Positions 45,083 through 54,600 of a stretch of DNA of 64,000 nt are shown piece by piece (position 1 is the first letter of the stretch; each line of letters opens with the position of its first letter). The notes beneath the pieces are model-generated. The model was not told the origin of the DNA and did not search any database. It saw only the letters and a program-made list of their open reading frames with translations. The position numbers were made by a program, and so were the translations under genes. This stretch comes from Pseudomonadota bacterium (GTDB lineage Bacteria; Pseudomonadota; Gammaproteobacteria; Steroidobacterales; Steroidobacteraceae). The stretch spans positions 35,519 to 99,518 of the forward strand of contig JANXOV010000082.1 in assembly GCA_025357635.1 (NCBI GenBank). The letters are read 5' to 3'.

Positions 45083-46069
45083 ATGAAGCCTGTGCGCTGG
45101 GGTATCGTCGGAACAGGCCGCATGGCCTGCGTCCTGGCACGCGAGATCACGGCGATGCAGCCCGACGCAGCAGTGCTGGAGGCGGTGGCTTCGCGGCAGA
45201 TGCCGACCGCCCGGGCTTTTTCGCAACAGTATGGCGCAGCTCGCTGCTTCGATGATTTCCGGGCCCTGGCAAAAGACCCCGGCATCGACGCCCTCTACAT
45301 CGCCACGCCGCACACGGCGCACCGCGAATGCATGCTCGAGGCAGCCGCGGCCGGCAAGGCCGTTTTATGCGAAAAGCCTTTCACAATCAATGCAGTGGAA
45401 GCGCAGAGCGTGATTCAGGCGGCGCAGCGCGGCGGCGCATTTCTAATGGAGGCCATGTGGAGCCGGTTTCTGCCGGCGATCGCCGAGGTGCGTTCGCTCG
45501 TTGCATCCGGCGCCATCGGGCAGGTGCAGATGATGGTCGGCGGAGGCGCCTTCATTCCCGACCGCGGTGCCGATCATTACCTGCTCAACCGCGCGCTCGG
45601 CGGCGGCGTTCTGCTTGACGCCGGCGTGTACCTGCTGTCGCTGACATCGATGCTGCTGGGCCCGCCCACCCGCATCCAGGCGACCGGCCGGATCGGCCCC
45701 ACCGGCGTGGATGAACAGGATGCCATCCTGCTCGAGCACGCCGGTGGCGCCACCGCCCTGCTGTACGTGTCCTTGCATGCCCGCCGATCACCGGACCTGG
45801 AGATTCTGGGGGATGCGGGGCGGTTGCGCATCGGTGCGCCCGTCTTCAAGCCGACCCGGCTGACCCTGTGGGACAAGGATGGTGCGGAGTCGGTCAGGGA
45901 TTTTCCAATCCAGGGCAGCGGCTATGGGTATCAGCTGCTTGAAGTGCACGAGGCGCTGCGCGCCGGACGGCGCGAAAGTCCGATCATGCCGCTGCGGGAA
46001 ACGCTGTCCATCATGCACACGATGGACACCATCCGCCGTCAGATCGGGCTCACCTACCCAGGAGAATGA
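45083..46069 (+). CDS. Gfo/Idh/MocA-family oxidoreductase
   Basis: A 328-residue NAD(P)-dependent oxidoreductase. The Rossmann motif VRWGIVGTGRMACVLA is at 4-19. The catalytic block CEKPFTINAVEA carries the conserved E-K-P, and the C-terminal alpha/beta substrate domain has GGGVLLDAGVYLL with the late active-site residues. Members act on sugars, inositols, dihydrodiols or biliverdin. This one resembles the dimeric dihydrodiol dehydrogenase group. It is first in a five-gene unit (spacers 4, 16 and 12 bases and a one-base overlap). Confidence 0.9.
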   Translation: MKPVRWGIVGTGRMACVLAREITAMQPDAAVLEAVASRQMPTARAFSQQYGAARCFDDFRALAKDPGIDALYIATPHTAHRECMLEAAAAGKAVLCEKPFTINAVEAQSVIQAAQRGGAFLMEAMWSRFLPAIAEVRSLVASGAIGQVQMMVGGGAFIPDRGADHYLLNRALGGGVLLDAGVYLLSLTSMLLGPPTRIQATGRIGPTGVDEQDAILLEHAGGATALLYVSLHARRSPDLEILGDAGRLRIGAPVFKPTRLTLWDKDGAESVRDFPIQGSGYGYQLLEVHEALRAGRRESPIMPLRETLSIMHTMDTIRRQIGLTYPGE

Positions 46070-46073
46070 AACC

Positions 46074-46958
46074 ATGTCAGTCGTATTGATCACCGGTTGC
46101 AGCAGCGGATTTGGCGCCGCGGCCGCTCGCGCCTTCGGCCGCAATGGCGACACCGTTTACGCCTCGATGCGCACTCTGCGCAAGGCCGGCGATCTGCAGG
46201 CCCTGGCACGCAGCGAATCGCTGGACATCCGCCCGCTTGAACTGGATGTTACCCAGCCTGCCAGTTTCTCCGCCCTGCTCGAGCGCATCGTCAAGGAAAG
46301 CGGCCGCATCGATGTCTTGGTGAACAACGCCGGCGTCTTGCGCGCCGGCGCCTTCGAGGACCTGGACGAGGCGGCGCTGCGCGAGGTCATGGAGACCAAC
46401 TTCTTCGCGCCCTTCCTGCTGGCCCGCGCCGTCCTGCCGCACATGCGCCGGCAACGCGGCGGCTACATCATCATGATCAGTTCCTTGTCGGGCATCGCCG
46501 GACTTCCCGGCGACGTCGCCTACACGGCCAGCAAATTCGCCGTCGAAGGAGCCACCGAAGCGCTGCGCCACGAGATCGACCGCTGGAACATCAAGCTGGC
46601 GCTGGTGCAGGCCGGGCTGTATGCGACCGGCATCTTTGCCTCGAGCATGCCGGGCCAGGAATTGCTGCCCGACAGCTACCCGGCCGGCTCGCCGTATCGC
46701 GGCTTCGTCGAGCATCGGCAGCGCGAGTTGCGCAAGCGGCTGCCGCAGGCGTTCAGTCCGGACATCATCGGCAATTTGCTGGTGCGAATTTCAAAATCCG
46801 ACGGCGCGCAGCTGCGCTGGCCCGCAGATGACATTTCCAAGAAAGTTCTCGCCACGATGTGGGCGCAGGACGATGCGGCGCGCGATCAGTTCCTGCGCGG
46901 CGTGTCGGGCACGCCGTGGTGGAGCGCCGGTGGCGAGCCACCGGCGGACAGCGGTTGA
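46074..46958 (+). CDS. Short-chain dehydrogenase/reductase, classical
   Basis: A 294-residue SDR. The cofactor motif TGCSSGFG is at 7-14, NNAG at 84-87, and the catalytic Ser137, Tyr150 and Lys154 lie in ISSLSG and YTASK. Absence of an acidic residue after strand two is compatible with NADP preference. ATG 46074 has GGAGA 8 bases upstream and follows the Gfo/Idh/MocA stop by 4 bases; the long upstream frame overlaps that gene and is rejected. The substrate is unknown, with a sugar or a hydroxy-ketone most likely by context. Confidence 0.9.
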   Translation: MSVVLITGCSSGFGAAAARAFGRNGDTVYASMRTLRKAGDLQALARSESLDIRPLELDVTQPASFSALLERIVKESGRIDVLVNNAGVLRAGAFEDLDEAALREVMETNFFAPFLLARAVLPHMRRQRGGYIIMISSLSGIAGLPGDVAYTASKFAVEGATEALRHEIDRWNIKLALVQAGLYATGIFASSMPGQELLPDSYPAGSPYRGFVEHRQRELRKRLPQAFSPDIIGNLLVRISKSDGAQLRWPADDISKKVLATMWAQDDAARDQFLRGVSGTPWWSAGGEPPADSG

Positions 46959-46974
46959 CGGGCGCGGCGGTGTA

Positions 46975-47940
46975 ATGGGCAGCCGGATCATATTCCCCGA
47001 AAAAGGGCAGGTGCGCTACGAGACCTTCGAACCGCGGCCGCCGGCGGCGGGTGAAGTCAGCGTCCACACGCTGTTCAGTCTCATGAGCATCGGCACCGAA
47101 ACCACCATCCTTCATGCCCGCTACGATCCGGGAACCCATTTCGCCGCGCGCTTCTCGTTTCCACAGATTAAGACCGGCGTGCAGGCCGTCGGCGTCATCG
47201 CCGAACTGGGCGAGGGCGTGTTCATGCGCATGGCGCATACCTCGGATGCCACGCTGCCCGCGGCGCAATGCTCGCCGGTGCCGGCGGATCTGGATCCCAA
47301 ATCGGCCTGTTGGTGCGGACTGGCAAAAACCGCATTTCGCGCCGCGAACGCCGCGCCCTTCGGATTGGGCGGTCAGGTGCTGATCATCGGCGCAGGCCCG
47401 GTGGGACAGATGGCGCTGCGTTGGGCGGCATGCGCGGACATGCGCAGCATCGCCGTGTCGGACCTGTCGGCGTTGCGGCTGGCGCTGGCGAGGCGCGGCG
47501 GCGCCACGGATATCTTCGAAGGCCCGATCGAGCAGACGCGCGCTGCCTTGCTGCGTTGCTCGCAAGGCGAGGGCTTCGAGATCGTCGTGGACACCACCGG
47601 CAATCCGGTCGTGTTCTCGCAGGCGCTCGGGCTTGCTGGTCTGTTCGGCAAGGTGATCCTGCTGGGAGACACCGGCTATCCCAGCCGTCAGACCTTGAGT
47701 TCGGACCTCATGACCAAGGGATTGACCATCACCGCCACGCACGATCACCACGACCGCGGCGGATTCACGCAGCGGCGCATCGATGCGATGTTTTTTCAGC
47801 ACATGCGCTCGGGCGCCTTTGCGCTGGAAGGACTCATCACGCACGAGTTCCGGCCGCAAGAGTGTGCGGCCGCGTACGAGCTGGCCAGCGACCGGCGTCA
47901 CGAGGCGCTCGGCGTGCTGTTCGACTGGACATTGAACTAG
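46975..47940 (+). CDS. MDR-family dehydrogenase, BchC/sorbitol type
   Basis: A 321-residue medium-chain dehydrogenase. The Rossmann motif is VLIIGAGPVGQMA. The start GSRIIFPEKGQVRYETFEPR and the short first domain LMSIGTETT resemble the zinc-independent MDR group that includes bacteriochlorophyll BchC-like and tetronate-type enzymes. The catalytic-zinc Cys-His pattern of alcohol dehydrogenase is not apparent. ATG 46975 lies 16 bases after the SDR stop with only a weak GGCGG site. The longer open frame begins inside the SDR gene in another frame. It is the third gene of the operon. Confidence 0.82.
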   Translation: MGSRIIFPEKGQVRYETFEPRPPAAGEVSVHTLFSLMSIGTETTILHARYDPGTHFAARFSFPQIKTGVQAVGVIAELGEGVFMRMAHTSDATLPAAQCSPVPADLDPKSACWCGLAKTAFRAANAAPFGLGGQVLIIGAGPVGQMALRWAACADMRSIAVSDLSALRLALARRGGATDIFEGPIEQTRAALLRCSQGEGFEIVVDTTGNPVVFSQALGLAGLFGKVILLGDTGYPSRQTLSSDLMTKGLTITATHDHHDRGGFTQRRIDAMFFQHMRSGAFALEGLITHEFRPQECAAAYELASDRRHEALGVLFDWTLN

Positions 47941-47952
47941 GACCATTCGCCC

Positions 47953-48378
47953 ATGATCAAGCTTGCGCATGTCTGCATCGAATCCGCCGATCTGGAGGGC
48001 ACCGAGAAATTCTACGCATGCCTGGGAATCCGCCGCCAATTCGAGTTCCGCAACAAACAGGAGATGCTGGTCGGGTACTACTTGAAGTTCGACGATGCCA
48101 CGTTCATCGAGGTGATCCGCGTCGACAGCGTGCGCAGCGAAGGCGCGGTGCGCCATTTCGCCATCGAGGCAGACAATCTGGATGCGGTGCGAGGCGCGCT
48201 GCTCGCAGCGGGCTACGCAGCGAGCGAGAAGAAACTGGAATCGGATCACACCTGGATGGTCACCTGCCGCGACCCCAACGGTATCTTCATCGAACTGCAG
48301 CAGTACGACGTGCACAGCATGCAGCGCCACGGCGGCACTTGTGTCGTTGACTATCAGCCACGGCCGAAGGCTTCCTGA
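47953..48378 (+). CDS. VOC-family (glyoxalase-like) protein
   Basis: A 141-residue vicinal-oxygen-chelate protein with two paired beta-alpha-beta-beta-beta units. IKLAHVCIESADLEGTEKFY carries the first metal His, and RHFAIEADNLDAVRG and DPNGIFIELQQ supply the second His and the Glu typical of glyoxalase I and extradiol-type members. It is probably a metal-dependent isomerase, lyase or epimerase. It sits 12 bases after the MDR gene, and its stop shares a base with the next start (TGATG), showing translational coupling. The reaction cannot be assigned. Confidence 0.88.
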   Translation: MIKLAHVCIESADLEGTEKFYACLGIRRQFEFRNKQEMLVGYYLKFDDATFIEVIRVDSVRSEGAVRHFAIEADNLDAVRGALLAAGYAASEKKLESDHTWMVTCRDPNGIFIELQQYDVHSMQRHGGTCVVDYQPRPKAS

Positions 48379-49145
48379 TGTCCGCTCAACCGGTTTGCCT
48401 CGTCACCGGCGGCGGCGCCGGCATCGGCCGGGCCTGCGTGGATTATTTTGCGGCGCGCGGCTATCGCGTGATCGCCGCCGATATCGACGCCGCGGCCGCA
48501 CAATCCGCCGCGCAGGATGCGCAGCGCCGCCACGGCATCGAGGCATTCGGCGTGGCCTGCAATGTGGCGCAGTGGGCAGATTGTCAGGCCGCCGCACAAA
48601 CGGCGCTGCAGCGCTGGGGCCGCATCGATGCGCTGGTGGGCAACGCCGGCGTGCAAAGCGCGGGGCGCTTGCTGGACACCGACGATGCGCATTGGGAGCA
48701 GCTTGTGTCGGTCAATCTGAAAGGCGTGGCCAACGCCTGCCGCGCGGTGCTGCCGGCGATGATTGCGCAGCGCGACGGGCGCATCGTGCTCGTGTCCTCG
48801 ATCAACGCGCTCCTCTCGCCCGCAGGCATGACGGTCTACGACATGACCAAGGCCGGCGTGATCGGCCTGATGCGCAGTCTGGCGGTGGATCACGGCCGCG
48901 ACGGCGTGCGCGTCAACGCCATCTGCCCGGGCGCAACCATGACGGATCATCACATTCGCGCCGCGGCGGCGCGCGGCGTGAGCGAAGAGGATTTACGTCG
49001 CAGGACGCAGGGCTACGCGCTGTTGGGTCGAGTGGCGGAACCTGCGGAAATCGCCGCTGCGATCCATTTCCTCATCAGCGATGCAGCCTCCTTCGTCACG
49101 GGCGCAACGCTGGTGGTCGACGGCGGATTCACCATCAAGGGTTGA
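48378..49145 (+). CDS. Short-chain dehydrogenase, FabG-like
   Basis: A 255-residue SDR with cofactor motif TGGGAGIG (10-17), Asp36 after strand two (AADID, indicating NAD preference), NAG (89-91), and the catalytic Ser141, Tyr154 and Lys158 in YDMTK. The C-terminal block VTGATLVVDGGF is typical of glucose/ribitol-type SDRs. The start overlaps the VOC stop by one base. It is the last gene of the five-gene oxidoreductase unit, and the second SDR in it is only distantly related. Oxidation of a secondary sugar hydroxyl is plausible. Confidence 0.92.
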   Translation: MSAQPVCLVTGGGAGIGRACVDYFAARGYRVIAADIDAAAAQSAAQDAQRRHGIEAFGVACNVAQWADCQAAAQTALQRWGRIDALVGNAGVQSAGRLLDTDDAHWEQLVSVNLKGVANACRAVLPAMIAQRDGRIVLVSSINALLSPAGMTVYDMTKAGVIGLMRSLAVDHGRDGVRVNAICPGATMTDHHIRAAAARGVSEEDLRRRTQGYALLGRVAEPAEIAAAIHFLISDAASFVTGATLVVDGGFTIKG

Positions 49146-49187
49146 GACGGCGCACCAGATCCGGGCGACGGCAACTGAACGCTCAAT

Positions 49188-50462
49188 TCAATCCTTGTCC
49201 GCCGCTTCGTCAGGCTGCAGTTCCAGCACCGGCAACTCTTGTTTGGACAAGCCTTGAACCTCGCCGGCGATGCCGATAAGTTCGGTCATCGCCAGTCCGA
49301 TCTGCTTGTCGCGCCGCGCCCATCGCTGCAGAGTGGAAGTGCGTTCGGATTCGAGCTCCTCGCGCATGCGCTTGAAGGAGTCCACCACCGCCTTTATTTT
49401 CTGCGCGAACTGCACGCTGGTGACGTAGTCATAGACGGCCTCCATGCTCTCGCCCTTGCCGGCGCTCACCAGTCGCTGCTTGTGCACATCGAGCACGCCC
49501 GAGCGCAGGCATTGCGCCAGCGGCAGCGCCGTCGACCAGCCGCTCACCCAGATGTCTTCGTGCAATCCGAACGCCTGCGCCGCTGCAAATTCCTTCGGCG
49601 CGGCCAGCGTCACGATGACCCCGAGGTCCGCGCCGCAGGCGCGCATGTCCTCCTTGAGCTTGGGCACCCAGGGCGCGCTCCACTCCTTGGCGCGCTTGAT
49701 TTCCCACAGGATGGTCCCGGCCACCTGGCCGGTGCGCGTCATGACACGGTGGATGATATCGCCGCCGCGCGCGCCCTTCTTGACCTCTTCGAATGCATCG
49801 ATCGGAAAACTGCGCCGCAGCGATTCCTCCACTGCAAGCTCCAGGACCTCGCCCTGCAGCTGCTGCGAGCCCTGCTCCATCTTGCGCTGCGCGGCCGCCA
49901 GCTGCTCGCCGGCATCGTCCAGCTTCTTCTGCAGGTCGGCCTTTTCCAGCGCCGAGCGCTCCTGCTCCTGAGCGCGCACCTTGGCCTCCAGGCCTGCGCG
50001 CTCCGCATCCAGTTTGCGCACGACCTCCACTTCAAGGCCCGCGGCGCGGTCCTCGATCGCCGTCTTCTCACGCCGCAAATCCAATTCCTGCGCGCGCAGG
50101 CCGCGCACGGTTTCGGCCTGTTCCGCCAGCCGCTTCTCCAGGTTGCCGCGCTCTTGCGCGAACAATTCCGCGGCCTGTGCCTTCGCCGCGTCGGCCTGCG
50201 CGCCCAGCACCTTTTTCAGCTCAGCGATCTGCTGTTCGAAACCGCGTGTACGCTCAGCCGCCAGGCTCTCGACCCGCTTGCGCGCTTCCTCCCGCTCGGT
50301 GCTGCGCAGATCCGCCAGCGCCAGCGCGCTCGCCTGCTCCAACCCTTCCAGCGCGCGCTTCGCAAATCCTTGCGCGAGGCTGAATTCATGCTCGCATTTC
50401 GGGCAGGTCACGGGGGTTTCCGGCGAAACCAGCAAACCTTCTGCACTCACCCGCTCATTCAT
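49188..50462 (-). CDS. DUF2130 coiled-coil protein
   Basis: A 424-residue protein of the DUF2130 family. An N-terminal zinc-ribbon-like CPKCEHEF (about 18-25) is followed by a long coiled coil rich in Glu, Ala, Arg and Gln (about 45-205). The C-terminal conserved nuclease-like domain (about 210-400) has GDIIHRVMTRTGQVAGTILWEIKRAKEWS, whose E-x-K pattern recalls restriction-endonuclease-fold proteins. Function is unknown. ATG 50462 has GGAG eight bases upstream. It starts 19 bases after the efflux adaptor gene and may share its transcript. The nuclease fold is my inference. Confidence 0.85.
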   Translation of the reverse strand: MNERVSAEGLLVSPETPVTCPKCEHEFSLAQGFAKRALEGLEQASALALADLRSTEREEARKRVESLAAERTRGFEQQIAELKKVLGAQADAAKAQAAELFAQERGNLEKRLAEQAETVRGLRAQELDLRREKTAIEDRAAGLEVEVVRKLDAERAGLEAKVRAQEQERSALEKADLQKKLDDAGEQLAAAQRKMEQGSQQLQGEVLELAVEESLRRSFPIDAFEEVKKGARGGDIIHRVMTRTGQVAGTILWEIKRAKEWSAPWVPKLKEDMRACGADLGVIVTLAAPKEFAAAQAFGLHEDIWVSGWSTALPLAQCLRSGVLDVHKQRLVSAGKGESMEAVYDYVTSVQFAQKIKAVVDSFKRMREELESERTSTLQRWARRDKQIGLAMTELIGIAGEVQGLSKQELPVLELQPDEAADKD

Positions 50463-50481
50463 AGTCTGCGCTCCGGACAAA

Positions 50482-51660
50482 TCATGGCCGTGCCGCCGCG
50501 AGCTGCACGGCGGCGCCGCTCAGCGCCGAATCCGGCGGATTGATGACGACGCGATCTTCGGCGCTCAGGCCGCTGAGAACCTCGACTTCTTTTCCAAAAT
50601 CCCGGCCCAGCAAAATCGGCCGGATCTGCAGGCGATTGCCGGCATCGACGAGGGCGACGCTCAAGCCTTCGGCACGAAACAGCAGGCAATTGGCGGGAAT
50701 GCGCAGACTGCCGCGGCCGCCGGGAAACTCGAACGCGGCCTCACCGTAAGAACCCGGGCGGATGGCGGCCTGCGCATTGTCCACTTCGAGTTGCGTGAGC
50801 AAGGTTCGCGAGGACTGATCCAGCGACTCCGCGGTGCTGACGACGCGCGCCGGGAATCCCTGTCCGCTTTGCTCCGCGACCCGCAGCTGCGCGCGGCCGC
50901 CCACCTTGATGAAGGGTGCGTAAGCCTGCGGGACGTTTACGTACACGCGCAATTTTTCCACTGCCTGGATGTGAAACAACTCCAAGCCGGCGCTCGGGCC
51001 GCTGCCCGCCGTGACCAGCGCGCCGACATCGGTGCCGCGCGCCGTGATGACGCCATCGAAAGGCGCAACGATGCGCCGAAAATCCCCGAGTTGTCGCAGC
51101 CGGTTGAGATTCGCCTGCGCCGCCGCCAGATCGGCATGCTTGGCGGCCGCATCGGCGAGCTTTTCATCCACGTCCTGCCTTGCCACCGAGTCGCTGACGA
51201 GCATGGCGGACCAGCGCGCCGCCGTGGATTGCGCCAGCCGCTCATTCGCCGCCGCGGTGGCAAGACCCGCCTCGGCCTGCACGATCTGCTGCGCCACCTC
51301 CGGTGTGTCGATTTCCGCCAGCAGCTGGCCCTTCTTCACGCGGCTGCCGATATCCACCAGCCGGCGCCGCAAATAGCCGTTGGTTCGCGCGTAGATCGGG
51401 GCGTCGGCGAATGCCTGCACGTTCGCCGGCAACACCAGCGAATCCGCCGCCTCCGCCGGCACCGGCCGGATCACCTGCACGATGAGCACCGCCGAGGCGG
51501 CTGCCTCGCGGGCGAGCGCATTGCGCGAGTGCAGACGCGAGGCGATGCCCCACCCCGCCAGCACCAGTGCCACGATCAAGGCGCCCCAGGCGTAGCGGCG
51601 ATGCGTCGCCTGGCGAGGCGTCGTCCCGCGAGGCATCGCTTGCATCGGATCGTCAGTCAT
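50482..51660 (-). CDS. RND efflux periplasmic adaptor (MFP)
   Basis: A 392-residue HlyD/AcrA-type adaptor. It has an N-terminal membrane anchor (about 24-42), a lipoyl-like half-motif (VDIGSRVKKGQLLAEIDTPE), an alpha-helical hairpin (about 125-200) rich in Ala and Gln, and the second lipoyl half (APFDGVITARGTDVGALV). It links the inner-membrane RND pump to an outer-membrane channel. There is no lipobox. It overlaps the RND gene by four bases (ATGA). An outer-membrane TolC-type gene is missing here, so it must use one elsewhere. Confidence 0.93.
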   Translation of the reverse strand: MTDDPMQAMPRGTTPRQATHRRYAWGALIVALVLAGWGIASRLHSRNALAREAAASAVLIVQVIRPVPAEAADSLVLPANVQAFADAPIYARTNGYLRRRLVDIGSRVKKGQLLAEIDTPEVAQQIVQAEAGLATAAANERLAQSTAARWSAMLVSDSVARQDVDEKLADAAAKHADLAAAQANLNRLRQLGDFRRIVAPFDGVITARGTDVGALVTAGSGPSAGLELFHIQAVEKLRVYVNVPQAYAPFIKVGGRAQLRVAEQSGQGFPARVVSTAESLDQSSRTLLTQLEVDNAQAAIRPGSYGEAAFEFPGGRGSLRIPANCLLFRAEGLSVALVDAGNRLQIRPILLGRDFGKEVEVLSGLSAEDRVVINPPDSALSGAAVQLAAARP

Positions 51661-54600
51661 TCGGTCACTCCGGCCGCGGGCCTCGTCCGTCGATGGATCA
51701 GACTGAACACCGCCGGCACGAAAAATAATGTCGCAACCGTTGCGAAAATCAAACCGCCGATAACGGAGCGCCCCAATGGCGCATTCTGCTCGCCGCCCTC
51801 GCCCAACCCCAGCGCCATCGGCACCATGCCGATGATCATGGCCAGTGCGGTCATCAGCACCGGACGGATGCGTGCAACGCCCGCCTCAACGGCTGCCGTA
51901 TAGGCATCGGCGCCGGCATCCAGCCGGGTGCGCGCGACGCTCACCACCAGAATGCTGTTGGCGGTGGCGACGCCCATGCACATGATGGCGCCGATCAGCG
52001 CCGGTACGCTGACCGTGGTGTGCGTCAGAAACAGCATCCACACGATGCCTGCCAGCGCCGCGGGCAGGCCGGTGATGATGATGAACGGGTCGAGCCAGGA
52101 TTGGAAATTCACCACGATGAGCAGGTAGACCAGGATCACCGCGCCGGCGAGGCCGAGCAGCAGCCCATTGAACGAGCCGATCATCGTCTCGGCCTGGCCG
52201 CGCACGCTGACGGTGGAGCCCTTGGGAATCTCGTGCGCCGAGTTTGCAAGCACCTCGCGCACGCGATTGGCGACGTAACCCAGGTCCGAGCCTTGTATCG
52301 AGGCAAACACATCGATGACGGGCTTGGCGTTGTAGTGGCTCACAACGGCCGGGCCGACGCTGCGGCTGAAGGCCGCGACATTGCCCAGCACCTGCGGCAT
52401 GGCGGAGGATTCCGCGCCGCTGGAAATCGGCGTCACCTTGAGATCCGCCAGGGAGTTGAGCCGATATTGCGGGGTTTGGGCAATCACCGCGTACGGAGCG
52501 CTGGTGACCGGATCCAACCAGAACGAGGGCTGGGTCTGGAAGCTGCCGGACAAGGAGATGAGCAGATTGTTGGCGATGGCCTGCTGCGTCAAGCCCAGTT
52601 GCTGCGCTCGCGTGCGATCGACATCGACATTGATCTGCGGGTAGTCAAACAGCTGATGAACATGCACGTCGACGGCGCCCACAATCAGCCGGATCCTGCG
52701 CACCAGTTCATTGGCGTACTCGCGATTGCCGCTCACGTCGAAGCCGGCGATCTGCACATCGATGGGCGCCGGCAATCCGAAGTTCAGAATCTGATTGACG
52801 ATGTCGGCGGGAAGGAACGAAAACGCAACGGGCGGAAACTGCGGTGGAAGTGCGCGTCGCAGGGCGCGTATATGGCCGTCGGTGCGAGAATGGCCCGGGT
52901 TGAGTGAAATGAAGATATCCGCATCCGACGGACCCACCGGGTTCGAGGTGCTGTAGGCCAGGTTGATGCCGCTGTAAGGAACCCCGATGTTATCCACGAT
53001 GCTGGCAATCTCGTTGCGCGGGATCGTCCGCCGCACGCTCGCTTCCACCGCATCGGCCAGCGCGGCCGTTTCTTCGATGCGCGTGCCGGCGCGGGCGCGC
53101 ATGTGCAGCTTGATCTGACCGGCATCGACAGCCGGGAAAAAGTCCTGGCCCAGCCCGGGCAGTGGACCCAGCGGAAAGGCCAGCAGCGCCGAAGACGCCA
53201 TCACCGCCAGAAACACGCTTACGAATCGATACTCGGCCTGCAGTGCAGCCTTCAGCCACAGCGCATAGCGCTCGCGCATCTGCGCAAAGCCCTGTTCGAA
53301 GCGCTGCTGCCAGCGTGCAAACACGCCGTGCGCGCCGTGCGCGCGGCCCGGGTCATGCGTGCTCAGCCAGTACTTGGCCAGCGTCGGCACCAGCGTGCGC
53401 GACAGCACATAGGAGGCCAGCATGGCGAACACCACGGCCTCCGCCAGCGGCACGAACAGGAACTTCGCAATGCCGGTGAGAAAGAACATGGGGATGAACA
53501 CGATGCAGATGGCCAGCGTCGAGACGAAGGCCGGCAGCGCGATTTGCTGTGCGCCGTCCATGATGGCCTGCTCGACGTCTTTGCCCATCTCCAGGTGCGT
53601 GCTGATGTTTTCGATGGTCACCGTGGCATCATCCACCAGAATGCCGACCGCGAGCGCAAGCCCGCCGAGCGTCATGATGTTCATGGTTTCGCCCAGCGCC
53701 GACAGGCAGATGATCGAGGTCAGCGCCGCCAGCGGAATGGAAATGGCGATGATCAGCGTGCTGCGCCAGTTGCCCAGGAACAGCAGGATCATGACGGCCG
53801 TGAGCGCCGCTGCGATCAATCCCTCACGGATCACGCCCTGCACGGCGGCGCGCACGAATATCGACTGATCCCCGATCGCCCGAACCGACAACTCCGGCGG
53901 CAACGTGGCGCGGATCGCTTTCATTTTTTCATTGACCCGGGCGATCACATCCAGCGTGGAGGCGGTGCCGGATTTGAGCACGTTGAGCAGGACGGCCCGT
54001 TGCCCTTCCAGCCGCACGATGTTCGTTTGCGCCGAGGAGCCGTCGCGGACATGCGCGACATCGCCCACGCGCAGCACGCTGCCATGCGAATAGCGCACCG
54101 GCAGGTCGTTGATCGCCTCGGCAGTCTTGGTGCCGGAGTTCAGCTTGATGAAGTATTCCAGCTCGCCGATTTTCTGCGTGCCGGCCGGCAGAGTCAGATT
54201 CTGCGCGGAAATGGCGTTGGACACATCCAGCGCCGACAACCCGTTGGCCCGCAACGCCTGCGGGTCAAGGTCGACCTGGATCTGACGCTGCCGGCCGCCG
54301 TAAGGATAGGGAACCGCGACGCCCTGCACCGTGGCAAGCCCGGTGCGGATCGAGGTGAAGGCAATGTCGTTGAGGGTGGCTTCCGACAGCGTTGAGCTGG
54401 ACAGCGCCAGCTGCATGACGGGCACGGTCGAGGCGTTGTACGCCAGTACGAATGGCGCATTGGTGCCCGGCGGCATGCCGCGCAGCTGAGAGGAGGACAC
54501 CGCGGCGATCTGCGCATAGGCCAGATCCTGATTCACGTCCGGCTGAAAGAACATCTTCACGACCGAAATGCCGTTCAGCGATTGCGACTCGGTATGCTCG

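Noticed and set aside
53103..54395. 430-residue plus-strand frame opposite the RND permease
   Set aside because: Low-complexity Arg/His/Gln-rich translation over a textbook RND gene.
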